DNA from: Cervus elaphus
Lineage: Eukaryota > Chordata > Mammalia > Artiodactyla > Cervidae
Reading direction: 5' to 3'
Assembly: GCF_910594005.1 (NCBI RefSeq)
Contig: NC_057823.1
Coordinates: forward strand, 64,416,015-64,480,014
DNA: 64,000 nt
Shown here: positions 9,930-20,759 of the stretch, one piece after another
Numbering within the stretch: position 1 is the first letter of the stretch
How the letters are laid out: each line of letters starts with the position of its first letter
Position numbers and translations under genes: made by a program
Notes under the pieces: generated by a model
Seen by the model: only the letters and a program-made list of their open reading frames with translations
Database searches by the model: none
What the model was told of the DNA's origin: nothing

Positions 9930-11210
9930 CCGTGGTTTTACAAGGGAACTACTATTTTAGGTACCAAGGGATAGCCTTTTTTTTTTTTTTTTTTTAACAA
10001 GAACCATGAAAGCCTGCCTTCCTCCCAATGTAGGGACATTTTTGATGGAGTTTTAGGAAAATTATATGTGTGACTGAGGTTCCTTGAGAGAACAGTGGGG
10101 TTGAGGATGAGACTGGAAAGGCAGGTTGATCCTAAATGGTCGGTGGCCTCCAATGGCAGGAGCTTGGCTGTTTCCTGCAGTTGGTGGGGAGATATGGCTG
10201 ATTCCGGAGCAGGGCAGTTGTCCATATCTCTTGAATGACTTCTTTCTCGTGCTCCTCTGATGTGAAGGCTGTCAGGAGCCCGAGTGACGGCTGCCCCCGT
10301 CGTGTGCACGCGCTCACATGCACAGGAACACGCCCACTACCGGGGGGTATTCTGTATTCCAATCACCTTGAGGTTGTCGCCAAGGAACCTGGAGTGGCTT
10401 GCAGCCACGTCCGAATGAGGAACGAGCTGGGCCATCATGGTTGGCTGCTGGCAGGGGCTTGTCACTTCCAGATTGAGTGGCTGTTCCCTTGTATGGAAAT
10501 CTCTGACGTGGGTGCAAAGATGCTGAGGATGCTCAGATGGGAAGGAAAGGGGGCAAGAGGCTGCGTGTGTACAGAGAGAGGAGAAAGACTCCTTCCTGAA
10601 ACTGCTTTCAGACTTGTCCCCAGGAAAGCGGCAGTCGGGCACTCTAGCAGAGGTTGCCTCTGCCTTCTCACTCCTGTTGCTGACTCCAGATGACTGGATC
10701 CCTACGTCTTTCCTTTGCTTGCTTGGTATTTTATTTCCTGGATTTTGCCAATTCTTATTTGCTGGGATGAGCAGAGATGTGGCTGAGAGGAAACAGGGAG
10801 AAATCTGATGGATGTTGCAAATGAAATGGAATTTGGCCTTTGGGTGGTGCAGTCCCCAATACCCCCACCAGGGCTCAATAGGATGTGTCCTGGTGGCCCT
10901 CTTGGTTAGAGCTGGCTAACTGGCAGCTCTGCAGGCTACTTGGGGGTGGTTTTGGCTTGGCACTAGAATGCATTTTTTTTTTAAGTATTTAGAATGAGAT
11001 GGCAAGATTTTAAAGTTGAGTTTTTTGATATAAAAATAGGGATTCCAGCTCCTCTTGAAAACCAGGCCATTTGGTGACACTGGTCTGAATTTACCCTTGG
11101 CACCAGTCTGCAAGGAATAGATAGATTCTGCCCTGCTCTAAATAGGGCAAGACTTCTTGAGTTCCCCACCATCCCCACCTGGTCTCTTGACCATTAACTT
11201 GTCTGGCCTG
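9930..11210. other. Mostly single-copy interval, no gene recognised
   Basis: GC-richer DNA with stop-poor frames on both strands at 10130-10700 (152 codons + strand, 123, 101, 76, 69 and 67 minus). Frames open on opposite strands at once indicate composition, not coding. No splice-bounded frame or known domain is seen. Poly-T at 9978-9996 has no recognisable SINE beside it. Confidence 0.45.
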
Positions 11211-11214
11211 GCCC

Positions 11215-11295
11215 TGAAAGCACAGAGGTTCAGAGAGGGACTGTGATTCACTGAAGGTCACACGGCTTCCCCCATGAGCAGAGTAGGCTTCCCTT
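11215..11295 (-). repeat. MIR fragment
   Basis: 'cacagaggttcagagaggga' and 'tgaaggtcacacggcttccc' are the antisense MIR core. Confidence 0.6.
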
Positions 11296-11779
11296 TTCAT
11301 GATATGATTTGAAGGGTAGTAGAAAATACTTTTTTTCTCACTTCCTTGTGAGAAATCGACCCTCCATCCTTGCCATCTGTTCCATAGAAGCCTGCCGTGG
11401 GTCCAGGGAAGAAATATTCAGCCATATTGCACATCTGACCTCCTTAACATCTCACCCCATATCTTCTGCTGCTTCTCCTTGCTGGCACAGTGAGGGCACA
11501 GTCAACCTCACTGTGCCTCTCAGGCTCAGGTAGGTGACAGTGTCACTTCTGGGAGCTGGGTGGTAGAGTCAGGGGCCTGGAATCCTCAGCTCTAGTCTGA
11601 GCCTGAGTCTCCTCATCTGGCAGAAGGAGATCATACACTCAGGAGGTTTTTGTGAAAATGAAAACAAAGGGCAGGATGTGACTTGCATCGTAGTAATCAC
11701 ACTGGCAAAAAAAAAAAAAATAGTAACCAGCATTGTAACTTATTATTCTAGGCAGACTCAGAGCTGAAGGTGCCCCAAG

Positions 11780-12150
11780 AGATCGTATTGTCCAACCGGC
11801 TCATTTTTATGGTTAGAGCTCTAACACGTGCTCACGGGAAAAATCAAAGGGTGGAGAAGAATGTAAAGTACCGTGTAAAAGGCTTTCTCTCTTTCATCAC
11901 CTACATCTCAGTCTCATTTCCCCAGAGGCAACCACCGTTTGGTTGCTTGTGTATCCTTCCAGAAATTTTATTTGCATACACCTCATAGATAACTTGCCTT
12001 CCATATTTTGACACAAATGCAGTCAGACTCCTCATGCTGTTCAGATACCTGCTTTTTTATTTAACAGTATGTAGTAGATCTCTTTTCGTGTCAGTGCATA
12101 TGGATATCTTTTTTTTTTTCTTTTCATTTTCAGTGGCTGCTTTTTCACAG
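11780..12150 (-). mobile_element. L1M-type LINE 3' end
   Basis: 'ttccccagaggcaaccaccg', 'gtatccttccagaaatttta' and 'catatggatatctttttttt' match the old L1M 3' segment in antisense. Diverged, no coding capacity. Confidence 0.65.
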
Positions 12151-12164
12151 GAAAATTATACAAT

Positions 12165-12370
12165 AGCTTATGGGTCAAGAAACTTATTCTGTGAAGAGTC
12201 AGTATTTTAGGCTCTGTGGGTCATAGGGTCTCTGTACTATCTTCTCCTCCTCTTCCTTCTTCTTCTGACAATGTTTTAGAAACAGGAAGACTATTCACAG
12301 CTCACAAGCCATCCCCAAACAGACGGCAGCCAGATCTAGTCCATGGCTGTAGCTCGTTTATTCAGTCCCT
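12165..12370 (+). mobile_element. hAT-type nonautonomous DNA transposon remnant
   Basis: 'cagtattttaggctctgtgg', 'gtcatagggtctctgtacta' and 'gccagatctagtccatggct' recall the mammalian short hAT repeat that ends in a 'ggtcggcaaac' terminus. Termini are not preserved, so the family name is left open. Confidence 0.5.
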
Positions 12371-13551
12371 TGGGTGGCCACATAGGCTTCTACTTTCACC
12401 AAGGCTGCAATGGATGTCTTTGTGCTACATCTTTCAGCGGTTGTTGAGTTTATTTGGAGGATGAAGTCATCAGAATGCAAGTGCTGGGATGTACTTTTGA
12501 GTCATGACAGATATTGTCCCAACCTCCTCATTTTAAAGATAGTTTCAGAAACCGGGTGAGAGTCCAGAGCCCCCAGCATATCAGTGGCAGAAGATGGACT
12601 TGAAATGACTTCCCCAGTCCTTAACCATGGTGCTGTCCCCATAGTTCAGGCCCTGTCCCTGGCTGAGACCTCACATGGAACTTGTTATGGGACATGGAGT
12701 CAGAAAGATCCAGGTTCCCTCAAGCCACAGAGCAGGATTACAGCAACCAGGAACCTGAATGTTCTCAGATCCTTTCTCCTTTCTGCTTCTTATTTCTGCT
12801 CTAGGCATCCTTGTTCCTGCTTTAGATCTGCTGTTTTCTGTGATGAGGGGCTGTGATCACAGCTATGCTGTAATGACTGCCAGCAGCTCCAAAGTCAATT
12901 TGTAGCATCACTGTGGCCAGAAGGAAAGAAGCATGTATCACAAAGAAGGCTTTGGGCTGCAAGTAACAGTAAATTCAAGCACAAATTAATTTAAATAAAA
13001 AGGGAATTTATTATGCCACATAATAGGTATTCTGGTCAACACATAGTCAGTGTGTGATGAGTCCTCATGGACCCTGGGTCTTCCCATTTCCTATTTTTAC
13101 CCTCAATGTTGGCTTCATCTTTTTTTTCCCTTTAGATTGAAGTATAATGGTACACAAAAAGTTATAGTTGTACAATACAGTGATTAACAATTTTTAAAAT
13201 TTGTACTCCATTTATAGTTATTATAAAACAACTATATTCACTGTGTTGTATCCTGGTAGTTAATTTTACACCTAATAGTTTGTTTCTCTTAATTCCATAC
13301 CCCTATTTTGCCTCTCTCCCCTTTCCTCTTGCTACTGGTAATTGCTATTTTGTTCCCTATATCTGTGAGTTTCTTTTTTTTTTCTACAGTCACTAGTTTG
13401 TTGCATATTTTAGATTCCACACATTACTTATATTATACACTGTTTATCTTTCTCCATCTGACTTATTTCATTAACATAATATCCTTCAAGTCTATCTGTG
13501 TTGTTACAAATTGCAATATTTTATACTTTTTAATGGCTAATATTCCATTGT

Positions 13552-13714
13552 ATGGCTTCCAGGTGGCTCAGTGGTAAAGAATCTGCCTGCTAGGAGATGT
13601 ATATTTGATACCTGGGTTGGGAAGAGCCCCTGGAGGAGGAAATGGCAACCCACTCCAGTATTCTTGCCTGAAAAATCCTATGGACAAGGAGGGCACAACT
13701 GAGTGACTAAGCAC
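13552..13714 (+). mobile_element. Bov-tA SINE nested in L1
   Basis: Head 'ggcttccaggtggctcagtg' and body 'ggaggaaatggcaacccact ... gagtgactaagcac'. A perfect 10-bp TSD 'attccattgt' (13542-13551 and 13715-13724) copies the host L1 sequence. It lacks ~40 bp of body relative to other copies. Confidence 0.93.
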
Positions 13715-13719
13715 ATTCC

Positions 13720-13722
<3 letters not shown>

Positions 13723-13752
<30 letters not shown>
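13723..13752. repeat. (TG)15 microsatellite
   Basis: Uninterrupted TG dinucleotide run directly after the SINE's right TSD. It lies within the L1 ORF2-derived segment. Confidence 0.97.
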
Positions 13753-14249
13753 CATCTCTAACCATTGATCTGTTCATGGACACTTAGGTTGCTTCTGTAT
13801 CACTAGAGTGCATGTGTCTTTTCAAATTAGTGTTTTTTTTTTTTTTTTTCCATATATGTATCTAGAAGTGAAATTGCTGGATCATATGATAGTTCTATTT
13901 TTAGTTTTTTGAGGACTCTCCATACTGTTTCCCACAGTGGTGGCACCAGTTTACATCCCCACCAACAGTGTACAGGAGTTTAGTGTTGGCTTTATCTTTA
14001 AACCATTTGTAGGCTGTTTGGATGAGGTCCCAGTGTGACATGCAGACCTAACAACAGTCTGTGGCTTCCTAGACATAGACTTAACATTCTTCCTCTCATT
14101 GGCCAGAGCTGGGTCACATGGCAGACATGGATTCAATTACTGATCAGAGGGATGAAGTTACTATCATTCGCCTAGAAAAATTATCTGGTTTTGAATGGAT
14201 TTAGGACATTTACCATGCTATCTATTATAAATAACTTTTCTTTCACATT

Positions 14250-15018
14250 CAGTTCAGTTGAGTCGCTCAGTTGTGTCCGACTCTTTGTGACCCCATGAAT
14301 CGCAGCACGCCAGGCCTCCCTGTCCATCACCAACTCCCGGAGTTTACTCAAACTCATGCCCATCGAGTCGGTGATGCCATCCAGCCATCTCATCCTCTGT
14401 CATACCCTTCTCCTCCTGCCCCCAATCCCTCCCAGCATCAGGGTCTTTTCCAATGAGTCAACACTTCGCATGAGGTGGCCAAAGTATTGGAGTTTCAGCC
14501 TCAGCATCAGTCCTTCTAATGAACACCCAGGACTGATCTCCTTTAGGATGGACTGGCTGGATCTCCTTGCAGTCCAAGGGACTCTCAAGAGTCTTCTCCA
14601 ACACCATAGTTCAAAAGCATCAATTTTTCTGCGCTCAGCTTTCCTCACAGTCCAACTCTCACATCCATACATGACAAGGCTATGGAGAAACCATAGCCTT
14701 GACCAGATGGACCTTTGTTGGCAAAGTAATGTCTCTGCTTTTTAATATGCTATCTAGGTTGGTCATAACTTTCCTTCCAAGAAGTAAGCATCTTTTAATT
14801 TCATGGCTGCAGTCACCATCTGCAGTGATTTTGGAGCCCCAAAAAATAAAGTCTGCCACTGTTTCCACTGTCTCCCCATCTATTTCCCATGAGGTGATGG
14901 GACCAGATGCCATGATCTTAGTTTTCTGAATGTTGAGCTTTAAGCCAAGTTTTTCACTCTCCTCTTTCACTTTCATCAAGAGGCTTTTTAGTTCCTCTTC
15001 ACTTTCTGCCATAAGGGT
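14250..15018 (-). mobile_element. BovB LINE 3' fragment
   Basis: Antisense BovB from the gttca tail (14251) to the 'gccataagggt' point in the reverse transcriptase region (~15018). The minus frame (14680-15105) reads into LMAESEEELKSLLMKVKEES, LKLNIQKTKIMASGP and FWGSKITADGDCSHEIKR, hallmark BovB sequence just downstream of the YADD motif. The element is truncated at its 5' side. Confidence 0.95.
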
Positions 15019-15019
15019 C

Positions 15020-16257
15020 ATGTGGTCTAGAAAATTACAGAGAAGGATTTGGATTGGCTTGTCTTGGGTCATATGTCTACCTCGTGATTCAATCCCTGTG
15101 GTCAATAAGATGGGACATTATAGTTGCCAAGCTTCGATGAGTTAGCTACTCCTTGACCGGTTTGCTTCAGCATAATAATGGTGCCCATTTTGAGAAGGGG
15201 CAGAGGATAAGGAGAATCTGCTTCCTTCTAATAAAGGCACCCTGGTGAATCTACCACATCTTTCAGGAGATCCCAGGTCTTAGGAGACAGCATAAGGAGA
15301 GGAGGAGCACTGGAACTTGAGTCAGGCTTCTTGGATGAACACTGGGGCTGTGTGGTCTGCTGCACTCGATTTACTATGTCTGTACTTGAGTCTGTCCAGT
15401 GTGGGGGTCATTGTGCCTAGGCAGGCTGTTCACAGGTGCCTTGCAAGGATAAATGAGAATATGGTGAAAAGAAAGCAGGTGAGCCTTCAGATGCTATAAC
15501 TTAAGTGAGGGATCCTGGCTGGCCCTGGGGTGTCTCTGGGTAAGAAGGGGAAGGGCTCTTTCTCTTGTGGCTCCGTGTACTCATAAACCATTGTCATGGG
15601 GAAGAAGTAGACTTGGAGGGGAAGAGGGATGGCAGAGGCGATGAGGCAGAGATGGAGCTGCAGAGTGAGCCTTCCCTCAGTCTTGGTTGACCCTGCTCAC
15701 CTCTCCTGGGACCCTGCAGAGCCGCTCCTGCCTTATTTCTTTGTTTTTGTCTCCTGACATCTTTTCATTTGGGCACCTGAGTGACTAGACTGCCAGTTCC
15801 CGACAGATTGCTCCCTGGTCCTTTCTTTTTAATGATTGCTTTGTTTGAATTGAAAAGATTTATTCAACCAAACTCTGCTGTTGACCTTCTGGCTTTCTGC
15901 TAATAAGTTTTATTTTAAGCTTCAAAGGTTCCTTCTCTTTTGCATCTTTGGAATGTATTTGAGACATAACTGCAGAATTCAAACAGTTCTACTGTACATT
16001 CACTTCATTCATGCCTTCATCCCATTCATTTATTCAGCAAATATTTATGATGATCTGTGCCAGGTTTTAGGCATAGAAGAGGGAGAAAATGGCCACGGTT
16101 CCTACCATGTGCAGTTTATGTTCTAGTGATATATATATAGTGAGCAGTAGGCCACTGTGATTCCTCTTCTCTCTGACAAGGCACTCATTGCCTTACCTGG
16201 AGACGTGGGCAAGCCTTTTGGAGCCAGCATCCAAGAAAGGGCAGGTGAGAAAACACT
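15020..16257. other. Interval with weak ancient repeats, no gene
   Basis: A MIR-like stretch is visible at about 15310-15480 (aaggataaatgagaatatgg) and another old repeat at 15985-16130 (attcagcaaatatttatgat). The rest looks single-copy and noncoding. Confidence 0.4.
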
Positions 16258-16532
16258 GTGTTGTTCAGGCATCAAGTCATGTCTGACTCTTTGTGACCCC
16301 ATGAACTGCAGTACATCAGGCTTCTCTGTCCTTCACTATCTCCCTGAGTTTGCTCAAATTCATGTCCAACGAGTCAGTGATGCTATTCAACCTCATCCTC
16401 TGCCACCCTCTTCTCCTTTGGCGCTCAATCTTTCCCAGCATCAGGATCTTTTCCAATGAGTCGGCTCTTCACAATAAGTGGTGCTTGGAGTGTATTGGAG
16501 CTTCAGCTTCGGCATGAGTCTGTCCAATGAGA
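16258..16532 (-). mobile_element. Old BovB LINE 3' fragment
   Basis: Antisense BovB 3' segment (tgtctgactctttgtgaccc ... cccagcatcaggatcttttc). It has many substitutions and small indels relative to the copies at 7.7 and 14.2 kb, so it belongs to an older insertion wave. Confidence 0.88.
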
Positions 16533-16624
16533 AAAGATTAAGGACTAAGAAAGCAACTTCTTTCTAAGAAAGAAACATGGCCCCAGTGTTTCTTCCCTAC
16601 AAAGGTTGCAAGTAGAATGGCAGC

Positions 16625-16995
16625 CATCCTAATTCTACCACCTGCTGGCTGCATTACCCTCCCTTAGACTTAGTTTACCCACTTGCAAAATGGAGACAAC
16701 AGACCTTTCTCATAAGGTCACTGTGAAGATTAAATTAGGTCATCCAAGGGAGGCTATGCATCGTGTGGGTACAGGCTATAGGCTCTGGGTTCAGGCTGAC
16801 TCATTCACATCCTGGCTGTGGCTCTCTTGCAATGTGATCCTGAGCAATTTGGTTTACCTCCCCTGTGTCTCAGTTTCCTGATATGAAAAATGGGACTAGG
16901 AATCATTTTTACCTTATAGGATTGTTGCAGAGATTAAGTGAATCAGGTACAGTCATTGGCCCACACCCAGCCTCTAGCAGTGCTCTACAAAATTC
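16625..16995 (+). repeat. MIR SINEs (two adjacent)
   Basis: 16625-16760 ('acccacttgcaaaatggaga') and 16765-16995 ('catcctggctgtggctctct', 'tgtctcagtttcctgatatg', 'ttgttgcagagattaagtga') are two sense MIR bodies in a row. Confidence 0.75.
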
Positions 16996-17118
16996 ATTAT
17001 ACCTACCCAAAAGTGTTTTCCCCCCAATAAGACTATTGTGTAACTTGTCAGGTATTCTAATGGTATTTGCTTATTTTGCTTTTTGGAAAAGGAGCATCAG
17101 TAGAAGATCCTCACTCAC

Positions 17119-17324
17119 AGCTAGGTCTTTTTCAGCCCTGCCTTCAGGACACAGATATGCTGTCACTCTGGGTTCATCAATCACTCGGCATGTTACAATC
17201 GAGCCTTCAGTTCTCATGTTAAGTGTGATCTGTGCAGGCAGAGACACACGATCGATGTTAGGCAGAACAAGATGTGGGAAAGGCTTTCCAACAGCTTGCT
17301 TGGAGAAAACACGTGCATGTATGA
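17119..17324 (-). CDS. Putative internal exon (minus strand), unidentified
   Basis: Read on the minus strand, an acceptor-like 'ttattgttatttttag' precedes a 206-bp segment that ends at a GTGAGT donor (17118-17113). One frame is open throughout and encodes, among others, KPFPHLVLPNIDRVSLPAQI and SIVTCRVIDEPRVTAYLCPE. No domain is recognised. An overlapping + strand frame (16865-17413, 182 codons) starts inside a MIR and is considered incidental. The acceptor lacks a strong C-rich tract. A chance open frame in AT/CpG-mixed DNA remains quite possible, so this is listed as a candidate only. Confidence 0.2.
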
Positions 17325-18074
17325 CTAAAAATAACAATAAAAGTCACCTTGGAGTGGTCCAGTGGAGGGTAACAAAGGCTGCTGACATGGGAAAGAAATT
17401 TATGTTGTCATAAACTCATTCCACCAGTTACCACTGCTAAGGTTGAGTTTGGGTAAATTGCTAGACTTTTCTGTGCTCCTGCTTTCTCCTGTGTTGAGAG
17501 AGAGGGAAAGAATGAATCATATTTTATTTGAAATCCCAAATTGGTGCCCACAGATGGGCTTTGTTTGGCTGATAGAGGTCTTAAAATTTTGACTGAGTTG
17601 TTAACACTTAAAACTTCAGCGATTTCACAAGAAACTGGGTATCAGAGCTGCTGGCACTAAGTAGATGGAGTTGAGTAGCAACCTTCCACCTTTAGGTGAT
17701 GAATGTTTTCCTAAGCCCTTCACTCCCAATAGGCTGTATTTCTATTTGCTCACCCACTTGTCTCACTAAGGTTTGCTGCCTGGATCTTGCTTGAGAATGT
17801 GTGACATGTCGAACAGGTGATCTCCTCAGTATCTTTTTATTTTCTCATGAGAGTACTAAGTAAGGCAAAAATTACTATATCCTTTTACCTGGAGAGGAAA
17901 TAGTGAGCATCAGAGAGATTGCTGTTTGAACACACAAAGATGAAGGGCATTGATGGGGCTGGAACATAGACCTCACCTCCTCATTTATTAGTTTCCTCTC
18001 AGCTGTTTGATCCTTTCTCTTGGACACACTTCTGACGATGATGATGTTATTAATAATAATAATATTGTTTAGTG

Positions 18075-18265
18075 TGTAGTGTGTCTTCGTTACCTTCTTT
18101 CACCTAATTATTTTGAGTTGTTGGTGTCAATAGCCCCATTTTGTAGAAGAGTAGATAGAGGTTCATAGATGCCAGTAATCTGTTTGTGGCTACATATTTA
18201 CGAAGCAGCGAAGCCAACATATGAACTTAGGTCTATCTGACACTAAATCTCCTGTTTTGAACCAT
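18075..18265 (-). repeat. MIR SINE
   Basis: 'gccccattttgtagaagagt', 'tagaggttcatagatgccag' and 'gaacttaggtctatctgaca' lie in antisense MIR order. Confidence 0.65.
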
Positions 18266-18469
18266 ATGAGTCACACACACACAGTTGCAAAGACAGGGCC
18301 AACCATTTGTCCTATTAAATAACAGTGTTATGTGAAGTTTAGAGGGATTAATTTTTCACCCGCAATGGATGCTCATTTCCCATGCTTTTAGTGCAAGGTG
18401 CTCTGAATACACAAATCATGAAATGTAAAGCTCTTAGCAATACACTCGCCAAAGAGGAGTGAGAAGCCT

Positions 18470-18690
18470 CCAGAGAGGTCAGAGGGTGTCATCGCTATGA
18501 GGAAGGAGGCTGCGGCTGTCAGGCTGGATATGGCAGCGCAGTGACATGACTCCCAGTGTCAGGCAGAGGTGAAGGCGCAGCCTGGCTGAGCTTCCTTCCC
18601 GGAAGGAAGGCATGCTTCCCGAGGCGTGCTCCTGGCGCGGTTTGACTCAGCGGTCTCCCATGAGATTCTCTGGCCTGGTTTGTCTTGACA
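18470..18690. promoter_or_regulatory. GC/CpG-rich block with STAT- and AP-1-like sites
   Basis: About ten CpGs fall within ~180 bp, in contrast to the CpG-poor surroundings. A perfect GAS-type palindrome TTCCCGGAA lies at 18596-18604, and TTTGACTCAGC (AP-1/MAF half-site) at 18641-18651. No repeat is recognised. Could be an enhancer or a small CpG cluster. Function is inferred from motifs only. Confidence 0.3.
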
Positions 18691-19055
18691 TCACACATTT
18701 ATAGGATCTTAGGTTGGAAGACACTATAGAGGTCACCAGGACCCATTTTTTTTCTGCTGGGATCTTTTCTGTAAACATTCAGCTTCAAAAAAAGGGAACA
18801 AGTTAACTAAATTACTATAAATTCATACATATGGTGTAATAAGGAGTGCACTGTTTCTGCTGCTGTTGTTTTGTCAATTTATCAGGCCCAGTACAGTTGC
18901 CAAAGTTGTACGTGCTGTTAGCCACTGGCAGACACTGGTAGCCCATCCTGAGTTTGTGGTTCATTAAAATTGTTATGTCTTTTTTTTTTTTTTTGTGGGA
19001 TCAGGTATCAAGCCCATCTTTGGAGATAGGTTATCTGGGTTCATATCTAGATATT

Positions 19056-19170
19056 GTTTTTTAATTTTATTTTTTATAGTTGATTTACAATGTTGTATTA
19101 ACTTCAGGTATATAGCAGAGTGATTCAATTACACACGTATATATTCTTTATATATATATATATATTTTCA
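19056..19170 (-). mobile_element. L1 3' terminal fragment with (TA)n
   Basis: 'tagttgatttacaatgttgt' and 'caggtatatagcagagtgat' are the antisense artiodactyl L1 3' end. It is followed by a TA run at 19149-19167. Confidence 0.8.
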
Positions 19171-19174
19171 GACT

Positions 19175-19345
19175 CAATGTGTACCTTCCTTTTTATTCCT
19201 CAGTTTCTTCTTCTGTCAATTGGGATGATAGTTGTAGTCTTCTCAAAAAAATTGCTGAGAGAATTAAGTGATTTGATACATATTAAGCACTTAGAACAAT
19301 GCCTGATGCATGGTAAGCTTTGAATAAATGTTACTTTCATCATCA
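19175..19345 (+). repeat. MIR SINE
   Basis: 'cctcagtttcttcttctgtc', 'aattaagtgatttgatacat', 'gcacttagaacaatgcctga' and 'tttgaataaatgttac' are sense MIR in order. Confidence 0.85.
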
Positions 19346-19461
19346 AGGTCATTTTTTACATATACAGTTGAGCATTTTTTAAAAAACCTTCCTCCACTAG
19401 TACATAATTCTGAATACCATTGGTATTATGGTCTCGATACTGCTCCCTAAAACTTTTTTAT

Positions 19462-19625
19462 TCAAAGTGTGGGCTAGAGACCAGTAGCATAAAAGTCATT
19501 TGATAGGTTGTTAGAAATTAGGAATCTCAGACCCCACTCTAGACCTACTGAATCAGAACCTGCTTGTTAGCAAGGTCGCAGGTGATTTTTGTGTCCATTA
19601 AATTTGAGAAGCTCTGTTCTAGCCC
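19462..19625 (-). mobile_element. MER5A-like hAT MITE
   Basis: 'caaagtgtgggctagagacc', 'agacctactgaatcagaacc' and 'taaatttgagaagctctgtt' match the well-known MER5-type nonautonomous hAT element. It is diverged and lacks clean termini. Confidence 0.8.
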
Positions 19626-19799
19626 GTCTGTTGATTCTGGATCATTGGTTTCAGCTGGGATGAAGCATGCCTCCCAGCTCTTATGGGGAAGATACTCCAT
19701 TTTGTACTTTTAAGATCACCATATAAGCTGGTGCTGTAGCCCAACCAAACCAGGCAATGCTTCCAGGAGTCAAGTGGACTGGGAGGAGATTCAGAGGTG

Positions 19800-19960
19800 A
19801 GTTTTTACTGCTAGAATTTGAAGTCACATTGAACAGGTTTGGTTTTTACTCTATCACTGTGTGTGTGAGATAAACTGCTTACCTTAAAGGTTTGCTGTGA
19901 GGATGCAGTGAGGTGACCCTGTGAAGTATTTGATGCATAGTCTGACACATAAAATACTGG
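19800..19960 (+). repeat. MIR fragment
   Basis: 'taaactgcttaccttaaagg', 'tttgctgtgaggatgcagtg' and 'gcatagtctgacacataaaa' follow the MIR 3' half. Confidence 0.55.
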
Positions 19961-19982
19961 CTTGCTCTCTTCTTTCCACCAG

Positions 19983-20114
19983 TCACATGATTCACATGCA
20001 AAGGGTAACCCATTTCTTGAAGGAAGAAGTCTTTGACCTAACGGGAAAATTTGCTTCAAACAGCTTGGGAAGATGGGGTTCGTTTGAAAGCTACAGCAAA
20101 TGCCTCACAGTGAC
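19983..20114 (+). CDS. Putative internal exon, NRF-domain-like (acyltransferase-3 family)
   Basis: A pyrimidine-rich acceptor (gctctcttctttccaccag, ending 19982) and a consensus GTAAGT donor (20115-20120) bound 132 bp, exactly 44 codons. This would be a symmetric exon with its first base completing a codon. Only one frame is open; the other two hit stops early. The peptide includes RVTHFLKEEVFDLTGKFASN and then GSFESYSKCLTV. This resembles the NRF-type extracellular N-terminal domain of acyltransferase-3 proteins such as vertebrate OACYL, which carry a D-x(2)-GK-x(2)-SN block followed by G-S-x-x-x-CL-x-V. The domain's usual GGN spacer is shortened, so it may be a decayed or divergent exon. 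I found no partner exons, and the OACYL-like assignment is inference. Confidence 0.35.
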
Positions 20115-20469
20115 GTAAGTGCCACTGCTCATTTCTCTGGCCTTGTGTTTGTGAATATAAATTTTATTTGACTAGAAAACTGTAAATGGAAGCATAGTGT
20201 AATTAAGAAATAAAGAAAAGGTTACTGGTGTATAAACTTGAATTAAATACCACTGGCACGCATTGTATATGTACAAGTGTTTGTATTGTGGTTGAAGTTC
20301 AGAAGAGGACAATGTTGAGGTTGCTGTTTAATTTTGATACTAATTAAAATGCACCAATAAGAGAGGAAGTGATATGACTTTTTGTGATCAATAGCTGAAA
20401 AATGTTATTCTTGGACTCACCCCAAGGCAACTCAGGGGACGCTGTAAAACTAGCCTTTTTTTATTCCTC

Positions 20470-20630
20470 GGTAGCATAGTGGTTCAGAGCCTGTCTGAAG
20501 TCAAGGTGCCTGGGGTCAAAATACACCTGCTGCCACTTAGCGCTGTGACTGAACAAGTTATCCCATGTTTCTTATAGGCCTCAGTTTCCTCAATGGTAAA
20601 ATGTGGAAGATAATGATATCTGAGGGCTGC
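20470..20630 (+). repeat. MIR SINE
   Basis: Classic MIR start 'gtagcatagtggttcagagc', body 'tgccacttagcgctgtgact' and 'ggcctcagtttcctcaatgg'. Confidence 0.85.
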
Positions 20631-20759
20631 ATTCCAGAGGACCATGTATGCTTCAAAACTCACACATTTCAAAATCAGTTTTCTCGTAAGACTGACAGAA
20701 GAGAGGAGTAGTATTTCTGACTGTGATACTGTGATTTATAATAAGAAATACACATGTGG

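Larger units (their letters stand above)
13123..13983 (-). mobile_element. L1 3' end with TSD
   Basis: Antisense L1 (3' UTR and distal ORF2: 'tcaagtctatctgtgttgtt', 'ccaccaacagtgtacaggag'). The flanking repeat 'tgttggcttcatcttt' (13107-13122) versus 'tgttggctttatcttt' (13984-13999) is a 16-bp TSD with one mismatch. The target atcttt/aaac fits L1 endonuclease. It contains a nested Bov-tA and a TG microsatellite. Confidence 0.9.
12955..14160 (+). repeat. Ancient interspersed repeat hosting an L1
   Basis: Left part (12955-13122, 'ctgcaagtaacagtaaattc') and right part (13984-14160, 'cattggccagagctgggtca') read as one old repeat, split by the L1 at 13123-13983. The catalogue name is not recalled. 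Confidence 0.45.

Noticed and set aside
10235..10693. 152-codon + strand open frame
   Set aside because: Four minus-strand frames are open over the same GC-rich DNA, there is no recognisable domain, and no splice sites stand out.
16865..17413. 182-codon + strand open frame
   Set aside because: It starts inside a MIR, has no domain or splice context, and overlaps the better-bounded minus-strand candidate.
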